Of a DNA stretch of 64,000 nt, positions 42,863-52,240 are shown piece after piece. Under the pieces are notes generated by a model, which was given only the letters and a program-made list of their open reading frames with translations, did no database searches and was not told the origin of the DNA. Source of the DNA: an uncultured Bacteroidota bacterium (GTDB lineage: Bacteria; Bacteroidota; Bacteroidia; 2-12-FULL-35-15); the NCBI GenBank assembly GCA_903926385.1, contig CAIYIS010000080.1:1-64000 (forward strand), written 5' to 3'. Every line of letters begins with the position of its first letter. The stretch's first letter is position 1. A program made the translations under genes and the position numbers.

Positions 42863-44578
42863 ATGGAAAAGAGGTGGAATAAAAAACCAGAGCCTAACAA
42901 ACTGCTTACTGAAAAGCTGGCTCAGGAATTAGGGATAGACAATGTACTTGCCGGTTTGCTGGTGCAACGGGGGGTTACTACATTCGACCAAGCCAAAACA
43001 TTTTTTCGTCCGTCATTGTCGCAATTGCACAATCCTTTTTTGATGAAAGATATGGACAAAGCTGTAAATCGTATTGAAAAGGCTATTCAAAACAACGAAA
43101 AAATATTGGTGTATGGCGATTACGATGTAGACGGAACCACTGCAGTTGCGCTAATGTATTCGTTTCTTAAAAAACAATACACAGCAGTAGGTGCTGTCGA
43201 TTTTTATATCCCCGACCGTTATGCCGAAGGCTATGGTATTTCATTTGCCGGAATTGATTTTGCAAAAGAAAATAACTTCACACTTATTATTGCATTGGAT
43301 TGCGGTATTAAATCAATAGATAAAATAAACTATGCCAGCGAACGCAATATAGATTTTATTATCTGCGACCATCACCGCCCGGGCGATGAACTGCCCATGG
43401 CCGCTGCTGTGCTCGACCCGAAACGAAACGATTGCACCTATCCTTTTGATGAATTATGCGGATGCGGAGTAGGGTTTAAACTTATTCAAGGCTATGCACA
43501 AAAAAACAATATTCCATTTGAAGAACTTCACGAATATCTCGATTTAACTGCTATTTCTATTGCCTCCGATGTGGTTCCCATAAATGGCGAAAACAGAATA
43601 CTGAGCCATTTCGGACTTCAACAAATAAATAAAAATCCAAGAAAAGGAATAAAAGCCATTTTTGATTTGGCCAAAGTAAAACGAGAAATTACGGTAAACG
43701 AATTAGTGTTTATTGTAGGCCCCCGTATTAATGCAGCCGGAAGAATAAAGTCGGGAAAAGATGCAGTAGAATTGCTTATTTCCGATTCGTTCGAAATTGC
43801 TAAATCATCCGGAGCCAGCATAAACAACACCAATACCGAACGCAGAACACTGGATGTAGAAATAACCGCTCATGCTTTGAGTATGATTGATGAAAGTCCT
43901 GAATTAATTTCCAGAAAATCTACTGTGTTATATCATCCCGAATGGCACAAAGGAGTGATTGGTATAGTGGCATCTCGGCTTACTGAAAAATATTATCGCC
44001 CTACAATTGTACTCACCGAATCGAACGGAAAAGCCACCGGGTCGGCACGTTCGGTAAAAGATTTTGATGTGTATAATGCTATTGAGTTGTGCGCTGATTT
44101 GCTGGAGCAATTCGGTGGACATAAGTATGCAGCAGGGTTAACATTGAGAACGGAAAACATAGAAGCTTTTCAGCAACGCTTTGAAGAAGTGGTAAGCGCC
44201 TCGATAGAGGAACACATGCTTATTCCGGAAATAGAAATTGATGCTGAATTAGAACTGAAGAATATTACTCCTAAATTTTTCAGAGTACTCAAACAGTTTG
44301 CTCCCTTTGGCCCCGAAAATATGTCGCCTGTATTTATGACTCGCAATCTGGTAGACAAAGGATATGTGCGTATAGTAGGAACAAATCATTTGAAGATGGA
44401 TATACAGGCAGCTCAGAATCCCCGAGAATCATTTCCTGCCATAGCTTTCGGGCAGGCTAATCATTTTGACAATGTGCTGAGAAGAAAAATATTTACGGCT
44501 TGTTATGCTATAGATGAGAACGAATTCAATGGTACTACCACATTGCAGTTAAATATAAAGGATATGAAAATGGAGTAA
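42863..44578 (+). CDS. recJ: Single-stranded-DNA-specific exonuclease RecJ
   Basis: 5'-3' ssDNA exonuclease used in recombination and mismatch or base excision repair (571 residues, standard length). DHH-family motifs are visible: ILVYGDYDVDGTTAVALMYS (about 79-98), IIALDCGIKSID (about 142-153), ICDHHRPGDELP (about 167-178), the DHHA1 region GVIGIVASRLTEKYYRPTIV (about 365-384) with GSARSVKDFDV (about 393-403) and GGHKYAAGLTL (about 417-427), and the C-terminal OB-fold. A near-consensus -7 box TACTTTCG lies at 42838. It converges with miaE, with only 2 bp between the stop codons. Confidence 0.96.
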   Translation: MEKRWNKKPEPNKLLTEKLAQELGIDNVLAGLLVQRGVTTFDQAKTFFRPSLSQLHNPFLMKDMDKAVNRIEKAIQNNEKILVYGDYDVDGTTAVALMYSFLKKQYTAVGAVDFYIPDRYAEGYGISFAGIDFAKENNFTLIIALDCGIKSIDKINYASERNIDFIICDHHRPGDELPMAAAVLDPKRNDCTYPFDELCGCGVGFKLIQGYAQKNNIPFEELHEYLDLTAISIASDVVPINGENRILSHFGLQQINKNPRKGIKAIFDLAKVKREITVNELVFIVGPRINAAGRIKSGKDAVELLISDSFEIAKSSGASINNTNTERRTLDVEITAHALSMIDESPELISRKSTVLYHPEWHKGVIGIVASRLTEKYYRPTIVLTESNGKATGSARSVKDFDVYNAIELCADLLEQFGGHKYAAGLTLRTENIEAFQQRFEEVVSASIEEHMLIPEIEIDAELELKNITPKFFRVLKQFAPFGPENMSPVFMTRNLVDKGYVRIVGTNHLKMDIQAAQNPRESFPAIAFGQANHFDNVLRRKIFTACYAIDENEFNGTTTLQLNIKDMKME

Positions 44579-44580
44579 GA

Positions 44581-45162
44581 TTACCCGTGAACGGTTTCTT
44601 TTTTTCCGTAGTTGGTAATAATCGAATCTTCGTAATCAATCCATTCTTTCCAACGTTTGTCTATATCTATTCCTTCGCCATACTGACGTGCAAAACCAAT
44701 GAAGGTAGTGTAATGATTTGCTTCAGAAACCATCAATTCGCGATAAAAGGTGGCTAGTTCTTTATCATTAATATTTTCTGAAAGTACTCTGAAACGTTCG
44801 CAGCTGCGGGCTTCTATCATTGCCGAAAAAAGAAGACGATCTACCAGTGATGATTGGCGGCTACCTCCTTTTTGCATAAACTTGTACAATTCGTTTACAT
44901 AATGGTCTTTTCGTTCCAATCCAAGCTTTTTACCCCTTGCCTTAATAATATTGTGTACCATTTCAAAATGTTCCAACTCTTCTTTTGCTAAAGCAATAAG
45001 TGCAGTAACCATTTCAGGATAATTTGGATTGTTTACAATAAGCGATAATGCATTGGTGGCAGCCTTTTGCTCACACCATGCGTGATCAGTAAGAATTTCT
45101 TCAATATTTGATTCTACAATGTTTACCCACCTTGGGTCGGTGGAGAGTTTTAATCCTAACAT
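44581..45162 (-). CDS. miaE: tRNA-(ms2io6A37)-hydroxylase
   Basis: Diiron monooxygenase of 193 residues that hydroxylates the isopentenyl group of ms2i6A37 in tRNA. The ferritin-like four-helix iron site is visible: E and ExxH in ALAKEELEHFEMVHNI (about 61-76), and E plus ExxH in MIEARSCERFRVL and LMVSEANHYTTFIGFA. It is the last of three closely packed minus-strand genes (universal stress protein, antiporter, miaE), 8 bp after the antiporter. MiaE needs O2, so the operon may respond to oxygen or stress. Confidence 0.93.
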   Translation of the reverse strand: MLGLKLSTDPRWVNIVESNIEEILTDHAWCEQKAATNALSLIVNNPNYPEMVTALIALAKEELEHFEMVHNIIKARGKKLGLERKDHYVNELYKFMQKGGSRQSSLVDRLLFSAMIEARSCERFRVLSENINDKELATFYRELMVSEANHYTTFIGFARQYGEGIDIDKRWKEWIDYEDSIITNYGKKETVHG

Positions 45163-45170
45163 AACAGTAT

Positions 45171-46427
45171 TTATTTTGACTCCATATTTCTATCAAGGAA
45201 TCGTTTTATCAATGGCCCACTGGTAATGCTTGTTACAAGGGCCATAATTACCAACGCAACAAATATTGGTTTAGAAATTAGTCCTGCATTTAAAGCCAGT
45301 GTTCCTAAAATTATTTCCATTGCACCTCTGGCGTTCATTCCAAACCCAACGGCAAGTGCCTGATTTTTGTTCATTCCTCCAATGCGGGCTCCAATAAACG
45401 CTCCCAAAACTTTTCCTACAAAAGCAAGCACAAGAACAATGGCTACTATCATCGGGTCGAAATTTTCAATGAAATTTACTTTCAATCCGATGGAAACAAA
45501 AAACAATGGAGCAAAAAAGTTAGTGACAAACTGATGAATAATTTCTCTTGCTTGCTCTCGCAAATGAACGCTGTCGCCAATGGCAATTCCGGCAATGAAT
45601 GCTCCTAATATGGCATGAATATGTATCGATTCAGTAAACGCTGCCGACAATAAACATATACCTAAAGAAATAGAAAGCACGCCTCCCGGCCATGATAATT
45701 TGGTTTGCATCCAAGGCAATGTTTTGTCTATTATTTTTTTTCCAATGGTAAGCATAAACAACCCGAAACCTAATATATATGCTATGGTATACCACAAACC
45801 GAATCCATCGTTATGCGATGAGGTATTGGTTAAACTTAAAATAAAAGAGAAAATGAGCCAGCCAATCAAATCATTAAACATGGCTGAGGCTATTATCACC
45901 ATCCCAACATTTGTTTTGAAAATATTCATGTCCATTAAAATTCGCGCTATAACAGGCAATGCAGAGATGGATAATGCTGTACCGAAAAATAATGAAAACA
46001 ACAACTTCGGGCCGTGTTCATCACTGATTGAAAATATCTCAGGGAAAAACCAGGCCACTGCAAACCCTGTAAAAAAAGGAATAACCATACTAAACAAGGA
46101 AGTATATACAGCCACTTTTCCTTGTTTTAACACGAGAGAAAGTTGTACTTCCATTCCTGCCACAAACAGCAGCATAATAACTGACAAACTGAAAATGCCA
46201 TCCATAGCAATAGGAACATTGCCGGTGCGAGGAAACATGTAATTAAATGTTTCTGGATATATCATTCCGAAAATTGTTGGCCCGAGAATTATTCCTACAA
46301 TGAGTTCGCCCATCACTACAGGAAGTTTAAGTTTTTTACCTAGCTCCGCAAATATTCGGGAAATGATAAGCATTGCACTTATGGATAAGAGCAAAACTAT
46401 TAATTCACCGTGGGCAAGTTTTATCAT
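45171..46427 (-). CDS. Cation:proton antiporter (CPA2/Kef-type membrane domain)
   Basis: Inner-membrane Na+(K+)/H+ exchanger of 418 residues with about 12 hydrophobic segments along the whole length, such as LVGIILGPTIFGMI-type helix 2 (here VGIILGPTIFGMIYPE). Also present are IMLLFVAGMEVQLSLVL (about 82-98) and GTALSISALPVIARIL (about 148-163), and the transport-core motif of the family is in MFNDLIGWLIFSFIL (about 182-196). No TrkA-N or TrkA-C regulatory domain is present, so it is the short NapA/KefB-core type. It begins 3 bp after the universal stress protein gene ends, which suggests the stress protein regulates it. Confidence 0.92.
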   Translation of the reverse strand: MIKLAHGELIVLLLSISAMLIISRIFAELGKKLKLPVVMGELIVGIILGPTIFGMIYPETFNYMFPRTGNVPIAMDGIFSLSVIMLLFVAGMEVQLSLVLKQGKVAVYTSLFSMVIPFFTGFAVAWFFPEIFSISDEHGPKLLFSLFFGTALSISALPVIARILMDMNIFKTNVGMVIIASAMFNDLIGWLIFSFILSLTNTSSHNDGFGLWYTIAYILGFGLFMLTIGKKIIDKTLPWMQTKLSWPGGVLSISLGICLLSAAFTESIHIHAILGAFIAGIAIGDSVHLREQAREIIHQFVTNFFAPLFFVSIGLKVNFIENFDPMIVAIVLVLAFVGKVLGAFIGARIGGMNKNQALAVGFGMNARGAMEIILGTLALNAGLISKPIFVALVIMALVTSITSGPLIKRFLDRNMESK

Positions 46428-46430
46428 ATA

Positions 46431-47306
46431 CTAAACTCGGGAATGAACAATTAATACATTACAAGGTAAATCGGCAAGCACATATTCTATATCGTGTGCA
46501 AAAATGCGATCAAATAAATTCAAATTCGTATCGGGCGAATTAACAATCAGCAAGTCTACTTTTTTATCTTTTGCATATTTGCTGATGGCATAGCCTTGTT
46601 TCCCTTTTAATATTTTATCGCTGATTTTAATATTGCCCGTATCACATTGTTCCAGGACTTGCTGTAAATTCAATTCCGATTTCTCGGTTATCCCTTTTAT
46701 TATTTCTTTCGATTCCGGAGCTGTACTTTGGTCAGCCATCGTCATCGCTACTCCAGAAAGATCGAGTTCGTTGGCAATGATAATTTCTTTTGCTCGTAAT
46801 TTTTTTGCAAGATATAACGAAGTGTTGATGGTGTGAATAGTTTTGGGATTTTCCACTCCGTTCACTACAAATTTCCTAAAAACCTGAGGGACTCCGTTGG
46901 GGCTAGTTAATAATAAAACCGAACATTTAGCCTTGCGACTGATACTTCTCGCTATCGACCCGATATAAAATTTCAAGAAGTTTTCCTTTTCAAGAGCGCC
47001 TAATATCAAGAGATCAACAATATTTAATTTGCATAAGCGTAAAATTGTATCTACCGGTTCACCTTCCATCCATATAATTCGACAATGTTTGGGATTTATT
47101 CCCACACTATCCATCATTTCATCGAGGTTACTTTCCTTTTCACTCGTTTTCTCTCCCACATGAAGTAATAATAATGATGAATCGCAAGCATCGCAAATAC
47201 GCTTAGCTTCTGCTAGCAGAAACTTACATCGGGATGAAAAAGATACCGCCACAGCTATCGTTTCAAATGGATAGGATGGTCGTTTTTTTAATTTGCTTAA
47301 GTCCAT
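46431..47306 (-). CDS. Tandem universal stress protein (UspA family)
   Basis: Cytoplasmic protein of 291 residues with two UspA domains. The first (about 15-145) starts TIAVAVSFSSRCKFLLAEAKRI and ends with the nucleotide-binding loop LGALEKENFLKFYIGSIARSI and CSVLLLTSP. The second (about 150-291) ends VNSPDTNLNLFDRIFAHDIEYV and LPCNVLIVHS. The first domain has a Gly-rich loop variant, so ATP binding is uncertain. It is the first gene of the stress protein/antiporter/miaE operon (3-bp and 8-bp gaps). Stress proteins often partner with ion exchangers. Confidence 0.88.
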   Translation of the reverse strand: MDLSKLKKRPSYPFETIAVAVSFSSRCKFLLAEAKRICDACDSSLLLLHVGEKTSEKESNLDEMMDSVGINPKHCRIIWMEGEPVDTILRLCKLNIVDLLILGALEKENFLKFYIGSIARSISRKAKCSVLLLTSPNGVPQVFRKFVVNGVENPKTIHTINTSLYLAKKLRAKEIIIANELDLSGVAMTMADQSTAPESKEIIKGITEKSELNLQQVLEQCDTGNIKISDKILKGKQGYAISKYAKDKKVDLLIVNSPDTNLNLFDRIFAHDIEYVLADLPCNVLIVHSRV

Positions 47307-47729
47307 GGTATGTTTATAAGTTGAATTAAGGAGGCGAAGGTAAGAAATAGGTTATTAGTAATGTTAAATTTTCCTAAATACATAAAAAAGCAAATAAAAA
47401 TTGTTTTGTTACTTCAATTAGGCTCTTCTTTTTGTATTTCTCTTTCCGAATGCTTTGCCAAAGCGACTTTGCTGTCAATAATTGATGAACGAATTGTTAA
47501 TACCTTACTTTTTTCTTTTGGTGGCTTTATTTCATATAAAAGGACTTTCAAGTTTGTTCTTTTGGCTCCAAAAGCCAACCTATTATTACGTTTACATAAT
47601 TCGATGTGCTTTTATTCATTGTGTCTTTTCTGTTTTTTGCGGATTAATAAATTAAGAAACTGATTTGGCAAATATCATTACATTTGCCGACTATTTTTTT
47701 AACTCCAATATTAATACATTAATTACAAT
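47307..47729. other. Intergenic gap of 423 bp with no supported gene
   Basis: AT-rich sequence with stops in most frames. A plus-strand 100-codon frame (47361-47663) has hydrophobic but irregular content, no promoter box and no recognisable domain, so I do not call it. A short hairpin (TTGGCT/AGCCAA) lies at about 47563-47580. Confidence 0.6.
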
Positions 47730-48047
47730 ATGATGAAATGGTTAATGCTAGCTTTGGGTATTGTGTTCGAAGTGTTGGGAACCATTAGCATGAAATATGC
47801 AGAAGGATTCACCAAACTCTTTCCTTCTGTTTTAGTATTTGTTTTTTATGGAATTAGTTTGGCCGCTTTGGTTTTTGTTTTAGAAAAAATGGAAGTAAGC
47901 ATTGCTTACGGCATATGGGCCAGTGCAGGAACAGCTTTAATTGCAATTATTGGTGTTGTTTTTTTTAAAGAATCCGTTTCTCCTGCTAAGGTAATTTCAA
48001 TAGCATTAATTATTATTGGAATTCTCGGGTTAGAAATTTTTGATTAA
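47730..48047 (+). CDS. Small multidrug resistance (SMR) family transporter
   Basis: Four-helix inner-membrane protein of 105 residues. The essential glutamate is at position 14 (LGIVFEVLGTISMKYAEGF, matching Glu14 of EmrE), the helix 3 motif is AYGIWASAGTALIAIIGV, and the fourth helix is ISIALIIIGILGLEIFD. SMR proteins export quaternary ammonium compounds or guanidinium as dimers; the subgroup cannot be decided here. The SDR gene follows 34 bp later and may share its transcript. Confidence 0.93.
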   Translation: MMKWLMLALGIVFEVLGTISMKYAEGFTKLFPSVLVFVFYGISLAALVFVLEKMEVSIAYGIWASAGTALIAIIGVVFFKESVSPAKVISIALIIIGILGLEIFD

Positions 48048-48081
48048 TAATTAGAACAATAGTATAAACTACATCTCATAA

Positions 48082-49245
48082 ATGAATATTTTTTTAACCG
48101 GAGCTACCGGGTTCGTTGGCGGAGAACTTCTCGTTACCTTATCCAAAAGAAAAGAAGTAAATAAAATTTACTGCTTTCTCAGAGCTTTTTCAGAAGACGA
48201 AGCCAACATTAAACTCGAAAACATTTTTCGGATTCATCACGACCATTTTAATAAGCACAAAATAATCCCAATCATCGGCAACCTGTTTGACGAACACCTG
48301 ACAGATTTCTTAATAAAAAACGAAACCATTCAGGACACCCATGTTATTATTCATTCTGCCGCCAACACATCCTTTTCTAAAATTTACGATGATATGGTCG
48401 AAAGGGCAAACATGGGAGGCTTGGAAAAAATATTATTGTGGGCAAAAAATCTCCAACAACTCAAAACCTTCCTTTACATAGGCACTGCTACCATTTGCGG
48501 AAAAGACATTAAAAACCGATTGGTACACGAAGACGAATCCCCTAATTTAAGAGCATCCCATCTTGTAAAATACACCTATACTAAAATGCATGGCGAATTA
48601 ATTATTCACAAGCATTTGCCAAACGATAAAATTCTTATTGCCCGACCATCCATTATTATGGGCGACAGTCGCGATGTAGTTCCTCGTTCTCCCGTTATTT
48701 TATGGGCATTAGCCACCGTTAATCAACTACGCTTTGTTCCCGTTAATGAATTTGCAAATTTAGACATGATTCCAGTCGACTATACAGCACAAGCTATAGT
48801 TGCACTTTTGTTTGCCAAACGAAATTACAATGTATACCATATTTCTTCAGGTATGGCCGCAGCAACCACTGCGCACAAGCTTTCTAAAAGTCTCGAATCT
48901 TATTTTCCAGACCGGCCCCCATTTCATTTTGCAAATAAATCTATGCTCAACCAAGTCAAACTTTGGGCAAAACGAAAACTCCCTCTCGAAAGCGAACTCA
49001 ATAAATTTCCCGAATATCTTGACTACTGGCACCATGTATTCGAAGACCCTAGCGCCCTTCGCATTCTTTTTGCCGGACTCGACCCCTATTTGGGTTTCGC
49101 AGAACTCGGGCAAGTTTTCGATAACTCTCGTTTATTAGCCGATGTCCCTTCATTAAAGCAAAGTTTACCTGCGCACGAATACATCAAAAATTCAATGTCA
49201 TACATCGCAAAAATAGATTTGTTGGAAGGAGCCCTTAACCCTTAG
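48082..49245 (+). CDS. SDR reductase of thioester-reductase/fatty acyl-CoA reductase type
   Basis: NAD(P)-binding protein of 387 residues with GATGFVGGELL (7-17) and the extended-SDR active site YTYTKMHGEL (Y..K, about 168-177). It also has HSAANTSFSKIYDD (about 91-104), ARPSIIMGDSRDVVPRSP (about 189-206) and VDYTAQAIVAL (about 231-241), as in the NAD_binding_4 (male-sterility/thioester reductase) family. Such proteins reduce acyl thioesters or modify polyketide- or lipid-linked substrates. No carrier protein is nearby, so the substrate is open. It follows the SMR transporter. Confidence 0.85.
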   Translation: MNIFLTGATGFVGGELLVTLSKRKEVNKIYCFLRAFSEDEANIKLENIFRIHHDHFNKHKIIPIIGNLFDEHLTDFLIKNETIQDTHVIIHSAANTSFSKIYDDMVERANMGGLEKILLWAKNLQQLKTFLYIGTATICGKDIKNRLVHEDESPNLRASHLVKYTYTKMHGELIIHKHLPNDKILIARPSIIMGDSRDVVPRSPVILWALATVNQLRFVPVNEFANLDMIPVDYTAQAIVALLFAKRNYNVYHISSGMAAATTAHKLSKSLESYFPDRPPFHFANKSMLNQVKLWAKRKLPLESELNKFPEYLDYWHHVFEDPSALRILFAGLDPYLGFAELGQVFDNSRLLADVPSLKQSLPAHEYIKNSMSYIAKIDLLEGALNP

Positions 49246-49300
49246 TCATTTATTTTTTAACCAAAACAAATAATTAATTTCTTCGTTTTAATTATTTTTA

Positions 49301-49308
49301 TACATTTG
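49301..49308 (+). promoter_or_regulatory. Promoter -7 box (TAcaTTTG) for tRNA-Phe
   Basis: A perfect TAnnTTTG match 18 bp before the tRNA. Confidence 0.6.
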
Positions 49309-49326
49309 CACCCCAATAATTGAGCA

Positions 49327-49399
49327 GGTACCCTAGCTCAGTTGGTAGAGCAAAGGACTGAAAATCCTTGTGTCACTGGTTCGATTCCAGTGGGTACCA
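49327..49399 (+). tRNA. tRNA-Phe (anticodon GAA)
   Basis: A full cloverleaf of 73 nt: acceptor GGTACCC/GGGTACC, D-arm GCTC-AGTTGGTAGA-GC, anticodon arm AAGGA-CTGAAAA-TCCTT with anticodon GAA, variable GTGTC, T-arm ACTGG-TTCGATT-CCAGT and discriminator A. The 3' CCA is not encoded (the next bases are CTC), as is usual in Bacteroidota. Confidence 0.98.
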
Positions 49400-49403
49400 C
49401 TCC

Positions 49404-49444
49404 AAGGGAAGAAAACTGAGATTTCAGTTTTTCTTCCCTTTTTT
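49404..49444 (+). terminator. Strong rho-independent terminator of tRNA-Phe
   Basis: AAGGGAAGAAAACTGA pairs with TCAGTTTTTCTTCCCTT (one bulged T), tetraloop GATT, followed by TTTT. The hairpin directly follows the tRNA. Confidence 0.92.
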
Positions 49445-49572
49445 ATTTTCGTAGTATTTAAAACACCATTTTAAGCTTCTTTACTTCCATTTTTTCTTTG
49501 GTCAATTCCCCAAAAGATGCAATAAATCAGTTGGCAATCATTAAAAAAAGCAGAATTTCGGAATGAAAATTA

Positions 49573-49580
49573 TAACTTTG
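49573..49580 (+). promoter_or_regulatory. Promoter -7 box (TAacTTTG) for the histidine kinase
   Basis: A perfect TAnnTTTG only 5 bp before the ATG, giving a leaderless or very short-leader mRNA. Confidence 0.6.
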
Positions 49581-49585
49581 CGCCC

Positions 49586-50566
49586 ATGTCGATTACCCCA
49601 AAGAAATCCCGGCCTCTGTTTTGGTTTTACATTTTGGTAACTTATATTCTCATGCAGTTTATGTGGTGGAGTTATTCGATGGTGAAACAAAATAACGAAA
49701 TCTCCAGACTAAAGGAAGAGATAAATATACTGAACGGCCAATCGGTAAAGGATGTGGTGACAAACGGAAATCAGTTAAATGCCAAACTTCATGCCCGCTG
49801 GCTAATGATTACAGGCGAAGGTGCTGTTTTTATCAGTCTATTGTTATTGGGTATTTACCAAATTCGTAAAACATTTAAGAAAGAAGAGGCACTTGCTCAT
49901 CAGCAAAAAAACTTTTTATTGTCGGTTACTCACGAATTAAAATCGCCCATAGCCTCTGCCAAACTGCAATTGCAAACCATGATGAAACACGACCTAAATC
50001 GTGAAAAGCAAAAAGAACTTATTGGCAATGCCATTAGCGATACCGAACGGTTACAGAATTTGGTAGAGAATATTTTGATGGCTGCCAAAATCGAAAACAA
50101 GGTTTTTATGGCCCATCGCGAAGAACAGAATATCTCCGACTTTATTACCGAACGGATGAATAAGACAATCGCTTCATTTAATTATAAGCAAAAAGTGATA
50201 CTTCAAATAGAACCAGAAATATTTATGCAGATTGATACCACCAGTTTTCAATCCATACTTTTGAACCTATTCGAAAATGCGGTGAAATACTCTCCCGAAA
50301 GTTCTACCATCACCATTTCTCTAAAGAAATTTAATGATAAAATAGTACTCACAGTTGCAGATGAAGGTGTGGGAATATCGGATATTGAAAAGGAAAATAT
50401 TTTTAAAAAATTCTACAGAGTAGGTCGCGAAGAAACACGCAAAACAAAAGGAACCGGTCTGGGTTTGTACATTGTAAATTATCTGACAGAACAACACAAC
50501 GGAACCATAACAGTAAAAAACAACACTCCTGTTGGAAGCATATTTGAAGTAGCATTTAACAGTTAA
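49586..50566 (+). CDS. Orphan membrane sensor histidine kinase
   Basis: Membrane kinase of 326 residues. Two membrane segments (about 11-30 and 73-92) bracket a short periplasmic stretch (about 31-72), and there is no HAMP or PAS domain. The HisKA box is SVTHELKSPIASAKL (phospho-acceptor His about 116). The ATPase domain has NLFENAVKYS (about 227), VADEGVGIS (about 260), FYRVGREETRKTKGTGLGLYIV split into FYRVGREET and GTGLGLYIVNYL, and a C-terminal FEVAF. No response regulator is nearby, so its partner is elsewhere. It ends 45 bp before gpmI. Confidence 0.92.
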   Translation: MSITPKKSRPLFWFYILVTYILMQFMWWSYSMVKQNNEISRLKEEINILNGQSVKDVVTNGNQLNAKLHARWLMITGEGAVFISLLLLGIYQIRKTFKKEEALAHQQKNFLLSVTHELKSPIASAKLQLQTMMKHDLNREKQKELIGNAISDTERLQNLVENILMAAKIENKVFMAHREEQNISDFITERMNKTIASFNYKQKVILQIEPEIFMQIDTTSFQSILLNLFENAVKYSPESSTITISLKKFNDKIVLTVADEGVGISDIEKENIFKKFYRVGREETRKTKGTGLGLYIVNYLTEQHNGTITVKNNTPVGSIFEVAFNS

Positions 50567-50579
50567 AGGAACATAAAAA

Positions 50580-50594
50580 ACTGCATTATGCAGT
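50580..50594. promoter_or_regulatory. Perfect 15-bp palindrome before gpmI
   Basis: ACTGCATTATGCAGT is a perfect palindrome (7-bp arms about a central T), 17 bp before the gpmI ATG at 50612. It could be an operator for a dimeric regulator or an mRNA hairpin. Confidence 0.4.
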
Positions 50595-50611
50595 AAGTAA
50601 AATTGAAGAAT

Positions 50612-52126
50612 ATGAAAAAAGTAGCATTACTTATTTTAGACGGTTGGGGAATTGGTGACGGTTCCAAATCAGATGCGATTGCAAACGCAAACACACCTTT
50701 TCTAAACAGTTTGTTTAAAAATTATCCCCACAGCGAATTGCTCACTTCGGGCGAAAATGTTGGGCTACCTGATGGACAAATGGGAAACAGTGAGGTAGGG
50801 CACTTGAACATTGGTGCAGGTAGAATAGTTTATCAGGATTTGGAACTAATCAATAAAGCCATTCGCGAAAAAACAATTGACAAAAACCCAACTCTGGTTA
50901 ATGCATTTAACTATGCCGTTCAAAATAACAAATCAGTTCATTTGATGGGCTTGGTTTCAGAAGGAGGCGTACATTCATCTCAGGCACATTTGCACTATCT
51001 GCTCGATTTGGCAAAAGCAAATAATTTAACCAATGTATTTGTTCATGCTTTTACCGATGGCAGAGATACCGACCCGAAAAGCGGATTGGGATACATTAAG
51101 AATCTTGAAGCTCATTTAAAAAAATCAACAGGAAAAATAGCCAGCATAGTGGGACGTTATTATGCTATGGACAGAGATAAACGCTGGGAGCGAGTAAAAT
51201 TTGCATATGATTTATTAGTAAAGGGAGAAGGAAAGAAAGCCACATCTGCTGTTCAGGCAATGGAACAATCGTATGCAGATAATGTAACAGACGAATTTAT
51301 TAAACCAATTGTTATTACTGACCAAGCAGGAAATGCGACAGGTTCTATTAAAGAAGGTGATGTAGTAATTTGCTTTAATTTCCGTACCGACCGTTGCAGA
51401 GAAATTACTCAGGTGCTTACACAGCAAAACATGCCGGAACAAAGAATGCAAACGTTACCTTTGTATTATGTAACCATGACCAATTACGACCACACATTCA
51501 AAAATGTTCATTTGGTGTATGACAAAGATAATCTCAGCAATACATTGGGCGAAGTGCTTGAAAAATGTGGAAAGACACAGATACGTATCGCAGAAACTGA
51601 AAAGTATCCTCACGTAACCTTCTTCTTTTCGGGAGGAAGAGAAAAAGAATTTAGCGGAGAAAAAAGGATAATGATTCCTTCGGCTAAAGTAGCCACTTAC
51701 GATTTAAAACCCGAAATGAGTGCTGTAGAAGTTACCGAAGCCATATTGCCTGAATTGGCAGGAGCTACCACCGACTTTATTTGTCTGAACTTTGCAAATG
51801 CAGATATGGTGGGACACACTGGCGATTATAAAGCAGTAACCATAGCACTGGAAACAGTGGACACTTGCGCCAAGCGTGTTGTTGAAGCGGGTATCAAAAG
51901 CGGTTATTCATTTATCATCATTGCCGATCACGGAAACGCAGATTTTATGATTAATTCGGATGGAAGTCCGAACACCGCTCACAGCACCAATCCTGTTCCT
52001 TGTATTCTAATAGACTCGGATTATAAAAAAGTGAATAATGGTAAACTAGCCGATATAGCACCAACCATACTGACACTGCTGAAACTCGACATTCCAAAGG
52101 AAATGGAAGGAAGCGTTTTGATCTGA
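50612..52126 (+). CDS. gpmI: 2,3-bisphosphoglycerate-independent phosphoglycerate mutase
   Basis: Glycolytic enzyme converting 3-phosphoglycerate to 2-phosphoglycerate through a phosphoserine and two Mn ions (504 residues from the ATG at 50612; a TTG at 50603 is less likely). [11 protein letters not shown] is the first metal site (about 7-17), [16 protein letters not shown] carries the catalytic serine (about 58-73), and [13 protein letters not shown] is the domain-linker region (about 149-161). [15 protein letters not shown] (about 188-202) and the C-terminal [12 protein letters not shown] and [11 protein letters not shown] complete the metal ligands. Its neighbours do not form an obvious pathway. 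Confidence 0.97.
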   Translation: MKKVALLILDGWGIGDGSKSDAIANANTPFLNSLFKNYPHSELLTSGENVGLPDGQMGNSEVGHLNIGAGRIVYQDLELINKAIREKTIDKNPTLVNAFNYAVQNNKSVHLMGLVSEGGVHSSQAHLHYLLDLAKANNLTNVFVHAFTDGRDTDPKSGLGYIKNLEAHLKKSTGKIASIVGRYYAMDRDKRWERVKFAYDLLVKGEGKKATSAVQAMEQSYADNVTDEFIKPIVITDQAGNATGSIKEGDVVICFNFRTDRCREITQVLTQQNMPEQRMQTLPLYYVTMTNYDHTFKNVHLVYDKDNLSNTLGEVLEKCGKTQIRIAETEKYPHVTFFFSGGREKEFSGEKRIMIPSAKVATYDLKPEMSAVEVTEAILPELAGATTDFICLNFANADMVGHTGDYKAVTIALETVDTCAKRVVEAGIKSGYSFIIIADHGNADFMINSDGSPNTAHSTNPVPCILIDSDYKKVNNGKLADIAPTILTLLKLDIPKEMEGSVLI

Positions 52127-52204
52127 TTTATTATTAACGTACAATAATTGTTAAACCAAGGTCGCATTTGAGCATGTACAAATTCCTAATCCGAAATTTT
52201 ATTT

Positions 52205-52212
52205 TACCTTTG
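52205..52212 (+). promoter_or_regulatory. Promoter -7 box (TAccTTTG) for dxs
   Basis: A perfect TAnnTTTG, 29 bp before the dxs ATG. Confidence 0.6.
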
Positions 52213-52240
52213 TTACCTGTTCAAAGCACTACTCAGATAA

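Noticed and set aside
47361-47663. 100-residue membrane-like protein
   Set aside because: Irregular composition, no promoter box, no recognisable domain, in an AT-rich gap.
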